This document shows positions 35,175-44,835 of a stretch of 64,000 nucleotides of DNA, in pieces (the first letter of the stretch is position 1; every line of letters begins with the position of its first letter). The translations under genes and the position numbers were made by a program. The notes beneath the pieces were generated by a model. It searched no databases, was not told the origin of the DNA, and saw only the letters and a program-made list of their open reading frames with translations. The DNA comes from Amycolatopsis thermoflava N1165. Its GTDB lineage: Bacteria; Actinomycetota; Actinomycetes; Mycobacteriales; Pseudonocardiaceae. The DNA lies in assembly GCF_000473265.1 (NCBI RefSeq), contig NZ_KI421511.1:7147909-7211908 (forward strand), read 5' to 3'.

Positions 35175-35675
35175 CTACTCGGCGCGGGCGAAGGACAGCG
35201 TTTCGCCCTCGACGCCACGCAGCCACAGGTCCTGTGCGGCCGCCGCCATTTCCGGCAGGCCCTCCACGATCGTGGCGAACACGTTGCCGGGAACCCAGCC
35301 CGCGTCGCCGTTGATGAGCAGGTTGTTCCGGCCGTAGAAGATCGCCAGATCGGTCGCGCCCTGGTCGCTGTGGGCCTCGCTGCTGTCTTCGTACCCGTAC
35401 GCCGGATTTCCGATTTCCCACGCCTCGAACCCGAAATAGACGACATCCCCGGGAATGGGGGTGACCGTCGGGTTCTCCCGGCCCGGCTTCGGGTCGGCGA
35501 ACGGCGGCACCAGCGTGTAGACCTCGTTGCGGGCGTACTTCGCGTGGTAGGCCGAACCGCTCTGCGGCAGCGCGTTCCACACCGCCTGGCAGGTCCGCGG
35601 CGCCTCCGCGTCCAGCAGCACCGCGCGGCAGGACACGCCGCGCTTGTCGAGCGAGATGGTGATGTAGCGGGCCAA
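35175..35675 (-). CDS. DUF3830 family protein
   Basis: The 166-residue protein begins ARYITISLDKRGVSCRAVLL and contains PGDVVYFGFEAWEIGNPAYG and DLAIFYGRNNLLINGDAG, the conserved blocks of DUF3830, a small cyclophilin-like-fold family of unknown function often encoded beside amidases, Asp/Glu racemases and GntR regulators. TTG 35675 is chosen because AGGGAGAAGAGG precedes it and upstream codons fall within the aminotransferase gene end. It is 14 bp downstream of the aminotransferase and clearly cotranscribed. Confidence 0.82.
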   Translation of the reverse strand: MARYITISLDKRGVSCRAVLLDAEAPRTCQAVWNALPQSGSAYHAKYARNEVYTLVPPFADPKPGRENPTVTPIPGDVVYFGFEAWEIGNPAYGYEDSSEAHSDQGATDLAIFYGRNNLLINGDAGWVPGNVFATIVEGLPEMAAAAQDLWLRGVEGETLSFARAE

Positions 35676-35689
35676 CGTGCCTCTTCTCC

Positions 35690-36949
35690 CTACTTGGAAC
35701 CGGTGACGGTGGCGACGGTCTCGGCCCAGATCGCGAGCGCGTCGTCGATCTGCTCGGCGGTGACCACCAGCGGCGGGATCATCCGCACGACGTTCGAGTA
35801 CGCGCCGCAGGTGAGCAGCAGCAGCCCGCGCCGCGCCGCCTCCTGCTGCGCCGCCGCGGCCAGCGCGGTGTCCGGTGTGCCGTCGGCCTTGGTGAACTCC
35901 GAACCGACCAGCAGGCCCAGCCCGCGCACCTCGCCGATCTCCGGCGTCTTGTCGGCGATCAGCCGCGCGCCTTCGAGCAGCTGCTTGCCGCGTGCCGCCG
36001 CGTTCTCGACCAGGTTCTCCTCCTCGATCACGTCGAGGGTGGCCAGCGCGGCCGCGCACGACACCGCGTTGCCGCCGTACGTGCCGCCCTGCGAACCGGG
36101 GAACGCCTTGGACATCAGCTCCTTCGACGCCGCGATGCCGGACAGCGGGAAGCCGCTCGCCAGGCCCTTCGCGATCAGCACCACGTCCGGCCGCACGTCG
36201 AAGTGGTCGTGGCCCCAGAACCGGCCGGTGCGCCCGAACCCGGTCTGGATCTCGTCGATCACCAGCAGGATCCCGTGCCGGTCGGCGCGCTCGCGCAGCC
36301 CGGCCATGAACTCCCTGTTCGCAGGCACATACCCGCCCTCGCCGAGCATCGGCTCGATGAAGAACGCGGCCGTCTCGTTCGGGGCGCTGATCGTCTGGAA
36401 GAGGTAGTCCAGCTCGCGCAACGCGAACTTCGTCGCGGTCTGCTCGTCCCAGCCGTAGTGGTAGGCGTAGGGGAACGGCGCCACGTGCACGCCGCCCATC
36501 AGCGGCGAGATGCCGGCGCTGAACCGCGTGCCGGAGGTGGTCATCGACGCCGCGGCGACCGTGCGGCCGTGGAACCCGCCCTGGAAGACGATGACGTTCG
36601 GCCGCCCGGTGGCCTGCCGCGACAGGCGCAGCGCGGCTTCGACAGCCTCGCTGCCGGAGTTCGCGAAGAACAGCGAGTCCAGCCCCGCGGGCAGCACGTC
36701 GCCGAGCCGCTCGGTCAGCTTGAGCAGCGGCTGGTGCATCACGGTGGTGTACTGCGCGTGGATGACCTTGCCGATCTGCTCCTGCGCCGCCTTGACCACC
36801 TTCGGGTGGCAGTGGCCGGTGCTGGTCACACCGATCCCGGCGGTGAAGTCGAGGTGGCGGTTGCCGTCGACGTCGTAGAGGTAGGCGCCTTCGCCGTGCT
36901 CGACGACGACCGGAGTGGCCTGCTTGAGCAGGGGGGAGAGCTGGGCCAT
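35690..36949 (-). CDS. class III aminotransferase (4-aminobutyrate aminotransferase-like)
   Basis: The 419-residue PLP enzyme has NSGSEAVEAALRLSRQATG, FQGGFHGRTVAAASMT, the Asp of LLVIDEIQTGFGRTG and the PLP lysine in VVLIAKGLASGFPLSG. It fits omega-amino-acid:2-oxoglutarate aminotransferases such as GabT; the exact amine donor is open. ATG 36949 follows AGGAG. It is divergent from a succinate-semialdehyde-type dehydrogenase, the usual next step, and their shared promoter carries the dyad at 36982-36997. Confidence 0.88.
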   Translation of the reverse strand: MAQLSPLLKQATPVVVEHGEGAYLYDVDGNRHLDFTAGIGVTSTGHCHPKVVKAAQEQIGKVIHAQYTTVMHQPLLKLTERLGDVLPAGLDSLFFANSGSEAVEAALRLSRQATGRPNVIVFQGGFHGRTVAAASMTTSGTRFSAGISPLMGGVHVAPFPYAYHYGWDEQTATKFALRELDYLFQTISAPNETAAFFIEPMLGEGGYVPANREFMAGLRERADRHGILLVIDEIQTGFGRTGRFWGHDHFDVRPDVVLIAKGLASGFPLSGIAASKELMSKAFPGSQGGTYGGNAVSCAAALATLDVIEEENLVENAAARGKQLLEGARLIADKTPEIGEVRGLGLLVGSEFTKADGTPDTALAAAAQQEAARRGLLLLTCGAYSNVVRMIPPLVVTAEQIDDALAIWAETVATVTGSK

Positions 36950-36977
36950 GACGGCGGAACTCCTAACCGGAGTGAGC

Positions 36978-37006
36978 TTGTAGATTGTTGACAATCTGTC
37001 TAGCAT
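36978..37006 (+). promoter_or_regulatory. divergent promoter with GntR-type operator (site 1)
   Basis: AGATTGT-TG-ACAATCT is a perfect 16-bp palindrome at 36982-36997. It lies between TTGTAG (36978-36983) and TAGCAT (37001-37006), which are 17 bp apart and point to the aldehyde dehydrogenase gene. Its 14-bp core is identical to the site at 47634-47647. Confidence 0.65.
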
Positions 37007-37043
37007 GGCCCGTGGACAGGCGCAAGGTTGATCAGGAGGACCA

Positions 37044-38507
37044 ATGGCCGAGCTGACCGAATCGGGTGTCGTGGACGCCGTCGGCAAGGAGCTGTTCATC
37101 GGCGGGAAGTGGGTCCCGTCGAGCACCGGGCGGACCTTCGCCGTCGAGGATCCCGCCACCGGCCGGGTCCTCTGCGAGGTCGCCGACGCCACGCCCGAGG
37201 ACGGGAAGGCGGCCCTCGACGCAGCCGTGGCCGCGCAGGCCGACTGGGCGAAGACGGCGCCGCGCGAGCGCAGCGAAATCCTGCGCCGCGCCTACGAACT
37301 GCTGAACGCGCGCGTCGACGAGCTGGCGCTGTTGATGACGCTGGAGATGGGCAAGCCGCTGGCCGAGGCGAAGGGCGAGGTCGCCTACGCGGCCGAGTTC
37401 TTCCGCTGGTTCTCCGAGGAGGCGGTGCGCATCGACGGCGGCTACCAGGTCGCGCCCAACGGGGCGGGCCGGTTCCTCGTCACCAAGCAGCCGGTCGGGC
37501 CGTGCCTGCTGATCACGCCGTGGAACTTCCCGATGGCCATGGGCGGCCGCAAGATCGGGCCTGCCATCGCCGCGGGCTGCACGATGGTCATCAAGCCGGC
37601 CGAGCAGACGCCGTTGTCGATGCTCGCGCTGGCCGCGATCCTGACCGAGGCCGGGCTGCCCGCCGGCGTGCTCAACGTGGTCACCACCAGCGATCCCGGC
37701 GGCGTGATGGAGCCGATGATCAAGGACGGCCGCGCGCGCAAGCTGTCGTTCACCGGGTCCACCGCGGTCGGGCGCAAGCTGCTGGAGCAGTGCGCGGACA
37801 AGGTGCTGCGCACGTCGATGGAGCTGGGCGGCAACGCGCCGTTCCTGGTCTTCGACGACGCCGACCTGGACGCGGCGGTCGAGGGCGCGATGCAGGCCAA
37901 GATGCGCAACATCGGCGAGGCGTGCACCGCGGCCAACCGGTTCTACGTGCAGCGCGGGGTCGCCGACGAGTTCGCCCGGCGGCTGACCGAGCGGATGTCC
38001 GCCTTGCCGCTGGGACGCGGCACCGAGCCCGGCGTGGTCGTCGGCCCGCTCATCGACGCCGACGCGGTGAACAAGGTGACCGAGCTGGTCGCCGACGCCA
38101 CCTCGCGGGGCGCCAAGGTGCTCACCGGTGGGGCCACTGTGGACGGTCCGGGCAACTTCTACCAGGCCACGGTGCTCACCGACGTGCCGCGGGACGCGCG
38201 GATGGCGAGCGAGGAGATCTTCGGGCCGGTCGCGCCGATCAGCGTGTTCGACGACGAGGACGAGGCCGTCGCCGCGGCCAACGACACCGAGTACGGCCTG
38301 GTCAGCTACGTCTACACCAACGACCTCAAGCGCGCGCTGCGTGTGTCGGAGTCGCTGGAGGCCGGCATGATCGGGCTGAACCAGGGCATCGTGTCCAACC
38401 CGGCGGCGCCGTTCGGCGGGGTCAAGCAGTCCGGGCTCGGCCGCGAGGGCGGCACCGTCGGCATCGACGAGTTCCTGGAGACCAAGTACATCGCGGTGAG
38501 CCTGTGA
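37044..38507 (+). CDS. gabD: NAD(P)-dependent aldehyde dehydrogenase (succinate-semialdehyde dehydrogenase-like)
   Basis: The 487-residue protein has the ALDH signatures: LLITPWNFPMAMGGRKIGPA, FTGSTAVGRKLLEQCADKVL, the general base Glu in MELGGNAPFLVF and the nucleophilic Cys in NIGEACTAANRFYVQ. The sequence NIGEACTAANR fits succinate-semialdehyde dehydrogenases. ATG 37044 follows AGGAGG. It is divergent from the aminotransferase and overlaps the next gene by GTGA. Its place in the pathway is to oxidise the semialdehyde made by that aminotransferase. Confidence 0.88.
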   Translation: MAELTESGVVDAVGKELFIGGKWVPSSTGRTFAVEDPATGRVLCEVADATPEDGKAALDAAVAAQADWAKTAPRERSEILRRAYELLNARVDELALLMTLEMGKPLAEAKGEVAYAAEFFRWFSEEAVRIDGGYQVAPNGAGRFLVTKQPVGPCLLITPWNFPMAMGGRKIGPAIAAGCTMVIKPAEQTPLSMLALAAILTEAGLPAGVLNVVTTSDPGGVMEPMIKDGRARKLSFTGSTAVGRKLLEQCADKVLRTSMELGGNAPFLVFDDADLDAAVEGAMQAKMRNIGEACTAANRFYVQRGVADEFARRLTERMSALPLGRGTEPGVVVGPLIDADAVNKVTELVADATSRGAKVLTGGATVDGPGNFYQATVLTDVPRDARMASEEIFGPVAPISVFDDEDEAVAAANDTEYGLVSYVYTNDLKRALRVSESLEAGMIGLNQGIVSNPAAPFGGVKQSGLGREGGTVGIDEFLETKYIAVSL

Positions 38508-39562
38508 GCACCTACCGGATCGCGAGCATCCCCGGTGACGGCATCGGGGTCGACGTCACCGCCGAGGCGCGCCAGGTCCTGGACCGGGCAGGCGAAGTGC
38601 ACGGGTTCCGTCTGGAGTGGACGGAGTTCGACTGGAGCTGCGAGCGGTACACCAAGACCGGCCGGATGATGCCGGAGGACGGCATCGACCAGTTGCGGCC
38701 GTTCGACGGGATCCTGCTCGGCGCGGTCGGGTTCCCCGGCGTGCCGGACCACGTGTCGCTGTGGGGGCTGCTGATCCCGATCCGGCGGGCGTTCGCGCAG
38801 TACGTGAACCTGCGGCCGGTGCGGCTGCTGCCCGGGACGACGTCCGTGCTGGCCGGCCGGGAGGCCGACGAGCTGGAGATGGTGATCGTCCGGGAGAACA
38901 CCGAGGGCGAGTACTCGCAGATCGGCGGGCGGCACAACGCGGGGCAGCCGGGCGAGTTCGCGGTGCAGGAGTCGATCTTCACGCGGGTCGGGGTCGAGCG
39001 GATCATCCGGTTCGCGTTCGAGCTGGCCCGCACCCGCAGCGGCCGGGTGTGCTCGGCGACCAAGTCGAACGGGATCATCCACACGATGCCGTTCTGGGAC
39101 GAGGTCTTCGCGGAGGTCGCCGCGGAGTACCCGGACGTCCACAGTGAACAGACGCACATCGACGCGCTGGCGGCGCGCATGGTGCAGCACCCGGACCGGC
39201 TGGACGTCGTGGTGGGGTCGAACCTGTTCGGCGACATCCTGAGCGACCTGGCGGCGGCCGTGACCGGCGGGCTGGGCATGGCGCCGTCCGGCAACATCAA
39301 CCCGCCGGGCGAGTACCCGTCGATGTTCGAGGCGGTGCACGGCAGCGCCCCGGACATCGCCGGGCAGGGCATCGCGAACCCGGTGGCGCAGATCCTGGCC
39401 GGCGCGATGATGCTGGAGCACCTGGGCGAGAAGACAGCCGCGGCGGCGGTGCAGAAGGCAATCGAGGAGGTGCTCGCGGCCGGCTCGGTGGCGACCCCCG
39501 ACCTGGGCGGCAAGTCGACGACCACCGAGCTGGGCGCCGCCATCACCGACGCACTCGCCTGA
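38504..39562 (+). CDS. tartrate/D-malate dehydrogenase-like enzyme (isopropylmalate dehydrogenase family)
   Basis: The 352-residue protein begins STYRIASIPGDGIGVDVTAE and has MVIVRENTEGEYSQIGGR, the catalytic Lys in SATKSNGI and the metal aspartates in VVVGSNLFGDILSDLAA. SLWGLLIPIRRAFAQYVNLRPVR identifies the tartrate dehydrogenase/D-malate dehydrogenase branch (TtuC/DmlA) rather than LeuB. It oxidatively decarboxylates a 2-hydroxydicarboxylate with NAD. The GTG start overlaps the aldehyde dehydrogenase stop, so the two are one operon. D-malate would fit the maleate-related enzymes encoded at 46086-47584. Confidence 0.87.
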   Translation: MSTYRIASIPGDGIGVDVTAEARQVLDRAGEVHGFRLEWTEFDWSCERYTKTGRMMPEDGIDQLRPFDGILLGAVGFPGVPDHVSLWGLLIPIRRAFAQYVNLRPVRLLPGTTSVLAGREADELEMVIVRENTEGEYSQIGGRHNAGQPGEFAVQESIFTRVGVERIIRFAFELARTRSGRVCSATKSNGIIHTMPFWDEVFAEVAAEYPDVHSEQTHIDALAARMVQHPDRLDVVVGSNLFGDILSDLAAAVTGGLGMAPSGNINPPGEYPSMFEAVHGSAPDIAGQGIANPVAQILAGAMMLEHLGEKTAAAAVQKAIEEVLAAGSVATPDLGGKSTTTELGAAITDALA

Positions 39563-39577
39563 TCGGCTGGGCTCGCC

Positions 39578-39710
39578 TGACCGGCCGTGCTCGGTTGACC
39601 GGCCGTGCTCGCGTGGCGGTGACGGGCCGCGAGGCGGTGGGGCGCCGCGGGCCGCCTGACAGCGGCGCGCTGTGTGACGGTGGCGGGCCGCGAAGCGGTG
39701 GGGCGCCGCG
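39578..39710. repeat. short direct repeats upstream of the ATPase gene
   Basis: TGACCGGCCGTGCTCG occurs at 39578-39593 and again at 39596-39611, with an 18-bp period. A 35-bp segment at 39616-39650 (containing GGGCCGCGAGGCGGTGGGG) recurs with few changes at 39676-39710. The rest of the 39563-39851 gap is GC-rich and shows no gene. Confidence 0.6.
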
Positions 39711-39851
39711 TGGCGGCCGCGCCCGCCTGACGGCAGAGTGCGGCCCGCGGCCCTGCGGCCGCCGCAGCCGGTCCCGAAACCAGGGGCCGACCTGCGGCGG
39801 CACGCATATCTTCACCCTTAATGGGCAACCCCATGCACCTGAGGCGTCGAG

Positions 39852-42800
39852 GTGCGGGAGTGGTTCATGGAGTTGCTGGGTGTCCGGGTGCCGGGTCCGG
39901 TGTCGGCGGTGAAGGGCCTCGCCGGGGCGGTGTTGTCGCCGCTGAGCAGGCCCCGCCGCCGGGTGTGGTCCTGCCCGGGCCGGTTGCACATCGAGGCCCA
40001 CGGGGTGCACGGGCCGGGCGGCGAAGCGGTCGCGCAGCGCATCGAGCAGGCCGTGCAGCGTCACCCCGGCGTCGCGTGGGCCCGGGTCAACGCGCCCTCC
40101 TCCCGGGTGATCATCGGCGTCGAGGACCCCGCCCCGGACAGCGACGAGCTGATCCGCGTCGTCGAGGAGGCCGAGGGCGCGCCCAACGGCGTCGGCGAAG
40201 AGATCAAAGAGGACGAGCTCCACCACCCGGCCGACGGCCTGCGCGGCACCCGCCTTCTGCCGACCCTCGCCGCCGACACCCTCGGCCTCGGCCTGTCGCT
40301 GATCACCCGGCTCGCGCCGTGGGCGCCGATCCCGACCGAGATCGCCGCGCTGCCCAGCGTCGTCGACCTGCACCCGCGCCTGCGCAAGATCGCCGCCGAG
40401 CGGGCGGGCAGCAGCGAGAAGGCCGACACCGCGACCTCGGCGTTCGGCGCGTTCGCCCAGGGCTTGGCGTCCGGCGGCGAGGGCACGGTCGTCGACATCG
40501 TCCAGCGTGCCGAGCAGTGGCGCGAGGCCCGCGCGCACGAACGGCTGTGGTGCCAGGCCGAGAACCGCCTGATCCAAGGCCCCGAGGACGCCGCGGCCGG
40601 CCCGGTCGTCGTCGAGCGGCCGCGGGAGATCCCGGACGGCCCGGTCGAACAGTACGAGCAGCGCATTCTCAACCTCGGCGCCGCCGCGGCCGCCGTCTCG
40701 CTGCCGTTCGCGCGTCCCCGCCGGGCGATCGGCATCGGCCTGGCCGCGCTGCCCAAGGCCGCCGAGGCCGGGCGCACCGCGTTCGGCGCGCGCCTCGGCC
40801 GCGTGCTGGCCACCGAGGGCGTGCTGGTCATGGATCGCGGGGTGCTGCGCCACCTGGACGCCATCGACACGCTGGTCCTCGACGAGCAGGCCTTCGACAC
40901 CGGGCGCATGGTCCTCAACGACCTCGTCCCCGTCGGCGACGGCGACACCAGCGAGCTGGTCGAACGCGCCTGGCAGCTGTTCGACGCGCACACCCCGGGC
41001 AAGGTCCACGAAGACGACGGCTGGCGCGTTGGTCCGCTCGACGAGCTGGGCGTCGACCAAGGCGCGCACGAGCGCGAGCAGCTCGAGAAGCGCGGCGCGG
41101 CGGCGGTCCTCGGCCTGGTGCGGGACCAGCGGCTGACCGCCGTCATCGGGCTCGGCAGGCAGGTGCCGCCGGGCGTGGCCGCGGTGATCGCCGCCGCCCG
41201 GCGCGCCAACATCGAGGTCGTCAGCGCCAACGGCGGTCACGCCGCGTTCGAGGCCGACCGGCTCATGCCCGGCGGCGAGCGCCTCGTCTCGACCGTGCGC
41301 GAGCTGCAGGGCGACGGGCACGTGGTGATGCTGGTGTCCGACGACCGCCGCGCGCTCGGCGCCGCCGACTGCGGCATCGGCACCCAGCGTCCCGGCGACC
41401 CGCCGCCGTGGGGCGCGCACCTGCTGATCGGCGAGGACATCGGCATCGCGGCGCTGGTCGTCGACGCGATCGCCGCCGCCCGCGAGGTCAACCGCGACAG
41501 CATCTGGCTGTCCCAGGGCGCGACCGGCGTCGGCGCGGTCAGTGCGCTGCAACCAGGCCGCCGCAGCCCGGCCAACCGGGCGATGCGGGCGGTGAACCTG
41601 GGCGCGGCCGTCGCCCTGACCAACGCGCACCGCCGCGCCAAGAAGCTCGCCGAGCGGGACACGAGCCTGGCCGGCGACGCCGCGCCGTGGCACCTGATGC
41701 CGGTGGACGTCGTGCTCGACCGCCTCGGCACCGACCCGGACGGCCTGAGCGACGACGCCGCCCAGAAGCGGGCCAGGGCGCGCGGCACCGGCAGCGGCGG
41801 CCGGACGAGCCTGATGCAGGCGTTCATCAACGAGCTGTCCAACCCGCTCACCCCGGTCCTGATCGGTGGCGCCGCGTTGTCCGCGTCCGTCGGGTCGCCG
41901 GTGGACGCCGCGCTCGTCGCCGGGATCACCGGCGTGTCCGCGCTGGTCGGCAGCGTCCAGCAGGTCCACACCGAGAAGCAGCTGGCCGAGCTGCTGAGCC
42001 GGTCGGCGATCAGCACGACCGTGGTCCGCAGTGGCCGGGAGCGCGTGGTCAGCGCCGACGACCTGGTGCCCGGCGACGTCGTCAAGCTGACCGCCGGCGA
42101 CGTCGTGCCCGCGGACTGCCGCCTGCTCGAAGCCGACGGCGTCGAGGCGGACGAGTCGTCGCTGACCGGCGAGTCGCTGCCGGTGGCGAAGGACCCGTCG
42201 CCGGTGATCGCCGCGGACGTCGCCGAGCGCGCGTCGATGCTGTACGAGGGCACGACGATCGCGGCCGGAGAGGCCATCGGCATCGTCGTCGCGACCGGCG
42301 CGGACACCGAGGCTGGCCGCAGCATGGCGATGGCGCGCGAGAACGCGCCGGTCACCGGGGTCGAGACCCGGCTGGCCGAGCTGACGTCGAAGTCGATGCC
42401 GCTGGCGATCGGGTCGGCCGTCGCGGTGGCCGGTGCCGGCCTGCTGCGCCGGGTGCCGCTGCGGGAAAGCCTGTCCGCGGCGGTGAACCTGGCCGTCGCG
42501 TCGGTGCCGGAGGGGCTGCCGTTCCTGGTCAGCGCCGCGCAACTGGCGGCAGCGCGGCGGCTCGCCGAGCACAACGCGCTGGTCCGCAACCCGCGCAGCA
42601 TCGAGGCGCTGGGCCGGGTCGACGTGCTGTGCTTCGACAAGACCGGCACCCTGACCGAGGGGACGCTGACGGTCCACGAGGTCGACGACGGCCACCAGCG
42701 CCGCAAGATCGAGGACCTGGACGACGAGACCGAGTCGGTGCTGCTCACCGCGTTGCGGGCGACGCCGCAGGCCGACGACCCGTCCGACCTGCCGCACGCG

Positions 42801-44168
42801 ACGGACCGTGCGATCGTCGAGGGCGCGCGGCGGGTTTCGGTGCACACCGACGGCTGGGAACTGGTCGACGCGGTGCCGTTCGAGCCGTCGCGCGGCTACC
42901 ACGCCTCACTGATGCGCAACGGCGACGGCCTGGTGCTGAGCGTCAAGGGTGCGCCGGAGTCCGTGCTGCCGCGCTGCGACCTGGACGAGGGCCGTCGGAA
43001 GAAGCTGGCGGGCCGGATGAAGAAGCTGGCCAAGGCCGGGCAGCGGGTGCTCGCGGTCGCCGAGTCCACTCCGGACAGTGCGACGCTCGACGAGGACTCC
43101 GTGACCAGGTTGCGGTTCAAGGGTTTCGTCGCGATCGCCGACCCGGTGCGGGGGAGCGCGGCGGCCGCGGCGGCGGATCTGCGGGCGGCGGGCGTGCAGA
43201 TCGTGATGATCACCGGCGACCACCCGGACACCGGCGAGGCGATCGCGGGCAAGGTCAGCGAGGACGGCGCCGACCTGCATGTGGTGACCGGCGCCGAGCT
43301 GGACGCGATGGACGACGACCAGCTGGCGTCCACTTTGGAGACCGTGGACGTGGTGGCGCGGTGCAGCCCGGCGCAGAAGGTGCGGATCATCAAGGCGTAT
43401 CAGAAGCACGGCCACACGGTCGCGATGACCGGGGACGGCGCGAACGACGCGCCCGCGATCCGGCTCGCGGACGTCGGCATCGCGCTCGGCGGGCACGGCG
43501 CCCCGGCCGCCCGGGCGGCGGCCGATCTGGTGGTGACCGACGACCGCCTGGAGACGATCATCGCGGCGCTCGTCGAGGGCAGGGCGATGTGGGCCTCGGT
43601 GCGGGAGGCGCTGGCGATCCTCCTCGGCGGGAACCTCGGCGAGATCGGATTCAGCGTGCTCGGCGCGACGCTGACCGGCCGGTCGCCGCTGGGCGCCCGG
43701 CAGTTCCTGCTGGTCAACCTGCTGACCGACCTGGCGCCGGCGCTGGCGATCGCGCTGCGGCGGCCCGAGGAAGGCTCCGACCTGCTGCGCGAGGGGCCGG
43801 AGAGCTCGCTCGGCAAGCGATTGCAGAAGGACATCGGCGTGCGAGCCGGGGTCACGACGCTGGGCGCGACGACCGCGTGGATGCTGGCGCGCGCGACGGG
43901 CCGCGGCCGCCGTGCGAGCACGGTCGCGCTGGCCGGTCTGGTCGGCACGCAGCTCGGGCAGACGCTCCTGACGGGCGGCTGGAACCGGTCGGTGCTGGCG
44001 ACGTCGCTCGGTTCGGTGGCCCTGCTCGCGGCCGTGATCCAGACGCCCGGCGTGAGCCAGTTCTTCGGCTGCACGCCGCTCGGCCCGATCGGCTGGGGGA
44101 TGGCGCTGGGCAGCGCGGGCGCGGCGACGGCACTGGGCGCGGTGGTCGGGCGGACGATCGAGGGGTGA
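39852..44168 (+). CDS. large cation-transporting P-type ATPase (CtpI-like)
   Basis: The 1438-residue protein is much longer than ordinary P2 ATPases because of an N-terminal region of about 640 residues, as in the mycobacterial CtpI group. That region has an HMA-like start and a second haloacid-dehalogenase-like stretch (LVLDEQAFDTGR) that looks like a degenerate copy. The catalytic half has the actuator motif TGES (772-775), SVPEGLPFLVSAAQ, the phosphorylated aspartate in DKTGTLTEGTL (Asp929) and TGDGANDAPA (1193-1202), with membrane helices near residues 670-720, 850-880 and after 1260. The transported ion is unknown. GTG 39852 is the probable start; ATG 39867 is also possible. Confidence 0.88.
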   Translation: MREWFMELLGVRVPGPVSAVKGLAGAVLSPLSRPRRRVWSCPGRLHIEAHGVHGPGGEAVAQRIEQAVQRHPGVAWARVNAPSSRVIIGVEDPAPDSDELIRVVEEAEGAPNGVGEEIKEDELHHPADGLRGTRLLPTLAADTLGLGLSLITRLAPWAPIPTEIAALPSVVDLHPRLRKIAAERAGSSEKADTATSAFGAFAQGLASGGEGTVVDIVQRAEQWREARAHERLWCQAENRLIQGPEDAAAGPVVVERPREIPDGPVEQYEQRILNLGAAAAAVSLPFARPRRAIGIGLAALPKAAEAGRTAFGARLGRVLATEGVLVMDRGVLRHLDAIDTLVLDEQAFDTGRMVLNDLVPVGDGDTSELVERAWQLFDAHTPGKVHEDDGWRVGPLDELGVDQGAHEREQLEKRGAAAVLGLVRDQRLTAVIGLGRQVPPGVAAVIAAARRANIEVVSANGGHAAFEADRLMPGGERLVSTVRELQGDGHVVMLVSDDRRALGAADCGIGTQRPGDPPPWGAHLLIGEDIGIAALVVDAIAAAREVNRDSIWLSQGATGVGAVSALQPGRRSPANRAMRAVNLGAAVALTNAHRRAKKLAERDTSLAGDAAPWHLMPVDVVLDRLGTDPDGLSDDAAQKRARARGTGSGGRTSLMQAFINELSNPLTPVLIGGAALSASVGSPVDAALVAGITGVSALVGSVQQVHTEKQLAELLSRSAISTTVVRSGRERVVSADDLVPGDVVKLTAGDVVPADCRLLEADGVEADESSLTGESLPVAKDPSPVIAADVAERASMLYEGTTIAAGEAIGIVVATGADTEAGRSMAMARENAPVTGVETRLAELTSKSMPLAIGSAVAVAGAGLLRRVPLRESLSAAVNLAVASVPEGLPFLVSAAQLAAARRLAEHNALVRNPRSIEALGRVDVLCFDKTGTLTEGTLTVHEVDDGHQRRKIEDLDDETESVLLTALRATPQADDPSDLPHATDRAIVEGARRVSVHTDGWELVDAVPFEPSRGYHASLMRNGDGLVLSVKGAPESVLPRCDLDEGRRKKLAGRMKKLAKAGQRVLAVAESTPDSATLDEDSVTRLRFKGFVAIADPVRGSAAAAAADLRAAGVQIVMITGDHPDTGEAIAGKVSEDGADLHVVTGAELDAMDDDQLASTLETVDVVARCSPAQKVRIIKAYQKHGHTVAMTGDGANDAPAIRLADVGIALGGHGAPAARAAADLVVTDDRLETIIAALVEGRAMWASVREALAILLGGNLGEIGFSVLGATLTGRSPLGARQFLLVNLLTDLAPALAIALRRPEEGSDLLREGPESSLGKRLQKDIGVRAGVTTLGATTAWMLARATGRGRRASTVALAGLVGTQLGQTLLTGGWNRSVLATSLGSVALLAAVIQTPGVSQFFGCTPLGPIGWGMALGSAGAATALGAVVGRTIEG

Positions 44169-44169
44169 G

Positions 44170-44835
44170 TCAGGCGCGGATGAGCGCGGTGGCGAGCATC
44201 TGCCCGACGCGCGGCAGGTCGGTTTCCATCTGCACGGGCGGAACGGCAGCGTTCTTGTCGTCGACGCTGTAGGTAGCCACCGTCGCCGCGTTCTGCCTGG
44301 CGAGGAGCAGGATGCAGACCCGGTTGAAGCCGAAGGAGTCCGTCGTGTCCCCGCAGAAGGCGGCCTGCTCGTCAGCGCCGACGAGCGGCGGCAGCGGGAC
44401 CCGGACGGCTCCGGGAAGCTGGATGCAGCCCCGGAACGTGCGCGCCTGGGCCACCGCGGTGGGGCCGCTGGGGCCACGGTAGGACGCGGTCATCACGAAA
44501 AGCGTCGTGCCGTGGTCGAAGCTTCCCGAACCGGCGGTGCCGTATTCGGCGGCCTGGATGGCGACGTCCGAGGGCAGGTAACCCGGGCAGTCGTAGATGA
44601 ACTTGTAACGCGAGTTCTCCGATTCGATGAACGGCAGTGGTGGGGACGACCAGTACAGATCCAGCTGGGCGAGTTCCGGGTCGGTGGGCATGGCGCCGAC
44701 GAGCCGCTGCTGGAGGTCGTACTTGGACACGACCGGCCCGGTGCCCGGCCCCGGGACGTCCGCGGTGCCGGCGATCTCGGTGCTGCACCCGGCGAGGACG
44801 AGCACCGCGGCGAGCAGCGCCGCGAGGCCCCTCAC
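44170..44835 (-). CDS. lipoprotein
   Basis: The 221-residue precursor has a clear lipoprotein signal (RGLAALLAAVLVLAGCSTEI, lipobox LAGC). The mature domain has four cysteines (IYDCPGYLPSD, FRGCIQLPGA, AAFCGDTTDSFG, RVCILLLARQN), suggesting two disulfides outside the membrane. The family is not recognised; it resembles sensor-type actinobacterial lipoproteins. GTG 44835 overlaps the stop of the preceding small gene as GTGA, so three genes here are translationally coupled. Confidence 0.75.
   Translation of the reverse strand: MRGLAALLAAVLVLAGCSTEIAGTADVPGPGTGPVVSKYDLQQRLVGAMPTDPELAQLDLYWSSPPLPFIESENSRYKFIYDCPGYLPSDVAIQAAEYGTAGSGSFDHGTTLFVMTASYRGPSGPTAVAQARTFRGCIQLPGAVRVPLPPLVGADEQAAFCGDTTDSFGFNRVCILLLARQNAATVATYSVDDKNAAVPPVQMETDLPRVGQMLATALIRA

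Noticed and set aside
39543-42902. Minus-strand open frame of over 1100 codons inside the P-type ATPase gene
   Set aside because: It is the antisense shadow of a gene with full catalytic motifs; the product has no recognisable domain and extreme composition.
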